Shown piece by piece: positions 62,280 through 64,000 of a DNA stretch of 64,000 nucleotides (the first letter of the stretch is position 1; each line of letters begins with the position of its first letter). The DNA is from Thioalkalivibrio sp. ALJ24. Lineage in GTDB: Bacteria; Pseudomonadota; Gammaproteobacteria; Ectothiorhodospirales; Ectothiorhodospiraceae. The DNA is taken from positions 117,098-181,097 of the forward strand of contig NZ_KB898730.1 in assembly GCF_000377785.1 (NCBI RefSeq). Reading direction: 5' to 3'. A program made the translations under genes and the position numbers. The notes beneath the pieces were generated by a model. That model was not told where the DNA came from. It searched no databases and saw only the letters and a program-made list of their open reading frames with translations.

Positions 62280-64000
62280 ATGAAGATAAAGGGCCTGCGC
62301 CTCAAACTGATCCTGCTGGTGATCGCCGTCAGCACCATCCCGCTCTCGATCATGGGCGGGGTGACCTTCCACAGCATGAAGGGTCAGCTGCAGTCCAGCC
62401 TGGAACAGACCCTGGTCAACGTCGGCGAGCAGGTGCAGGCGGCGGTGGATCGGCAGGTGCTGGACCATGGTCGGGCCCTGCGCAGCCTGGCCCGCGCCGA
62501 TCTCGACGACCCGGCCGACGCGCAGGCCGCGCTGGAGGGCATGCGCGAGGAATATTCCGGCTTCCGTTGGGCCGGCCTGCTGGATGAAGACGGCGAGGTC
62601 CTGGCGGGAACCGGTGATGCGGGTGAACGGACGGGCGCCGGCAGCGAGGGTACCCGCGACGCGATGCTGGCTGCGGCCAGGGCCGGCGAACGCCTGCTGG
62701 ATGTAGACTTGGAGGCCGATTCCGCCGACGGGCGCTTCATTACCTACCTCGAATCCCTGGACGACGGCCGCGTGCTGGCGGCCCAACTGCCGATGGACGT
62801 GATCCGCGCGGTGTCCGATCGGGTGACGATCGGCGAGACCGGCCGGGTCACGCTGTTCAATGGTGACGGCCGCCTGATCGGACACCGCGACATGGGCCGG
62901 TTCGGCTATGACATGAGCGACTACGCCATCATGGAGGCGCCGGTGCGCCATCGCGAGGGGGACCCGGGCGGGGAGTTCCTCAGTGGCGACGGGGAGCGCA
63001 AATGGGGTCTCACGCTGATGCTGCCGGAGATGGCGCAGGAGTATGGCGTCCACTGGGGTCTGATCGTGGATCAGGCCCTGTCCGAGCTGTACGCCCCGGT
63101 GAACATGCTGTGGTGGCTGCTATGGGCACTGTGGGTGGTCGCCTTCCTGGTCGCGCTGGTGATCGGATGGATCTACGCCGGTGTGCTCACGCGACCGCTG
63201 GAACGCCTGGCGAACGGTCTGGAGGCGGTCGGTCAGGGCTCCGCCGACCTCGGGTACCGCGTGAACATCGGCACGGATGACGAGATCGGCCGTACCGGGC
63301 GCGCGTTCAACCAGGTGATGGAGCGGCTGTCCGGCCTGATCGGCCAGGTGGCGGATGCCGCCGACGGGATCGCCGCCTCGGCGCGCCAGCTGGAAGGACG
63401 CAGCGCGGAACTGAGCCGGGCGACCGGCGAGCAGCGCAGCGATGTCGAGCAGGTGGTCACCGCGATGAATCAGATGTCGGCCACCGTGCAGGAGGTCGCG
63501 AACAATACCCAGAGCACCGCGGAGCAGGCCGATCAGGCGACACAGGCGGTGCATGGCGGGCGTGAAGTGGTGACTGTCACGCAGGAGACGATCAATGCGC
63601 TGGCCGGGGAGATCAACCGCTCGCGCGACGTGATCGACGAGCTCAAGGGTGACAGCGACAACATTGGCACCATCCTGCAGGTGATCGAGGAGATCGCCGA
63701 CAAGACCAACCTGCTGGCGCTGAACGCGGCGATCGAGGCGGCGCGGGCCGGAGAGGCCGGGCGGGGCTTTGCCGTGGTGGCGGACGAGGTCCGGCATCTG
63801 GCGCAGCGCACCAACGACTCCACCGGCGAGATCCGCGGGATTATCGAGAAGTTGCAGGGCGCGGCCGGGCGCGCGGTGGAGGCGATGGATGCCAGTCAGC
63901 GGCAGGCCGAGTCCAGCGTCAGCAAGGCCGACGAGGCCCGCAATTCACTGGACGCCATCGACCGGTCGGTCAGCACCATCGACGACATGACCCGGCAGGT
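62280..64000 (+). CDS. Methyl-accepting chemotaxis protein (3' end beyond window)
   Basis: At least 573 aa, cut by the window edge. Transmembrane helix 1 (about 8-28, [19 protein letters not shown]), a Cache-like periplasmic sensor domain (about 30-275), helix 2 ([20 protein letters not shown], about 280-300), HAMP, then the signalling domain with the highly conserved hairpin ([20 protein letters not shown] and [16 protein letters not shown]). ATG 62274 sits directly on the GGAGG; ATG 62280 has GGAGG at 6 nt and is therefore preferred. It senses an unknown extracellular ligand and signals to CheA. Confidence 0.93.
   Translation, partial: MKIKGLRLKLILLVIAVSTIPLSIMGGVTFHSMKGQLQSSLEQTLVNVGEQVQAAVDRQVLDHGRALRSLARADLDDPADAQAALEGMREEYSGFRWAGLLDEDGEVLAGTGDAGERTGAGSEGTRDAMLAAARAGERLLDVDLEADSADGRFITYLESLDDGRVLAAQLPMDVIRAVSDRVTIGETGRVTLFNGDGRLIGHRDMGRFGYDMSDYAIMEAPVRHREGDPGGEFLSGDGERKWGLTLMLPEMAQEYGVHWGLIVDQALSELYAPVNMLWWLLWALWVVAFLVALVIGWIYAGVLTRPLERLANGLEAVGQGSADLGYRVNIGTDDEIGRTGRAFNQVMERLSGLIGQVADAADGIAASARQLEGRSAELSRATGEQRSDVEQVVTAMNQMSATVQEVANNTQSTAEQADQATQAVHGGREVVTVTQETINALAGEINRSRDVIDELKGDSDNIGTILQVIEEIADKTNLLALNAAIEAARAGEAGRGFAVVADEVRHLAQRTNDSTGEIRGIIEKLQGAAGRAVEAMDASQRQAESSVSKADEARNSLDAIDRSVSTIDDMTRQ

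Noticed and set aside
1-64000. tRNA or rRNA genes
   Set aside because: I looked for the TTCGAnTC-type T-loop with flanking stems in intergenic regions and found none I could fold with confidence; a tRNAscan run would settle this.

Overview
The window is a high-GC genomic segment of a gammaproteobacterium. The gene content (an EnvZ/OmpR-like pair, RhlE, a methyl-accepting chemotaxis protein, DsrE, OsmC and DUF302 proteins, a PAS-GGDEF-EAL sensor) would fit an Ectothiorhodospiraceae-type organism, but that placement is inference: no rRNA or other phylogenetic marker is present.

Layout. (1) 1-4641 is a stretch of integron-type gene cassettes: lower-GC orphan genes, each followed by an attC-like imperfect palindrome. 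Two cassettes encode HEPN-like proteins. One membrane-protein cassette is broken by a one-base frameshift and by a complete IS1595-family insertion (1395-2439) with an 8-bp target duplication. No integron integrase lies in the window. (2) 5142-14675 is a defence island. A DUF6361 / phospholipase D-like / helicase operon on the + strand converges on an EcoRII-type restriction-modification block on the - strand (Dcm-type methylase, then Vsr read in frame into an EcoRII-like nuclease). (3) 14788-18433 holds small orphan genes, an ADP-ribosylglycohydrolase translationally coupled to a CDKN3-like phosphatase, and a SprT-like metalloprotease. (4) About 18440-24840 is the most striking part of the window: about 6.4 kb almost without T on the + strand (A/C-rich, G-poor over most of its length), with no credible gene. 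Its right edge is abrupt and lies inside the 3' part of the next gene. (5) 24087-30377 is an overlapping three-gene operon on the - strand: a small HTH protein, a 901-aa tyrosine recombinase and a second large tyrosine recombinase. It resembles the gamma-mobile-trio (GMT) module, which moves islands carrying defence and toxin genes. (6) 30755-39206 is a transitional zone with membrane proteins, an XRE regulator, an OmpA protein and several decayed remnants, including a second, broken copy of genes from section 3. (7) 39207-64000 looks like ordinary core or flexible chromosome: an FAD oxidoreductase, a two-component system, DNA-repair genes (ERCC4 nuclease, SRAP), envelope and stress proteins, a phosphonate-binding-type sensor coupled to a c-di-GMP enzyme, RhlE, and a chemoreceptor cut by the window end.

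How it fits together (inference). The integron-like array, the restriction and helicase systems and the recombinase trio together look like an accessory island that gains and sheds defence genes. The T-depleted tract lies immediately downstream of the recombinase operon. Its - strand is poor in A and C and rich in G and T, which is the direction expected if that strand had long been the exposed non-template strand of transcripts running out of the operon. It may therefore be a product or a functional part of the recombinase system. All family assignments come from reading the translations; no database search was run.
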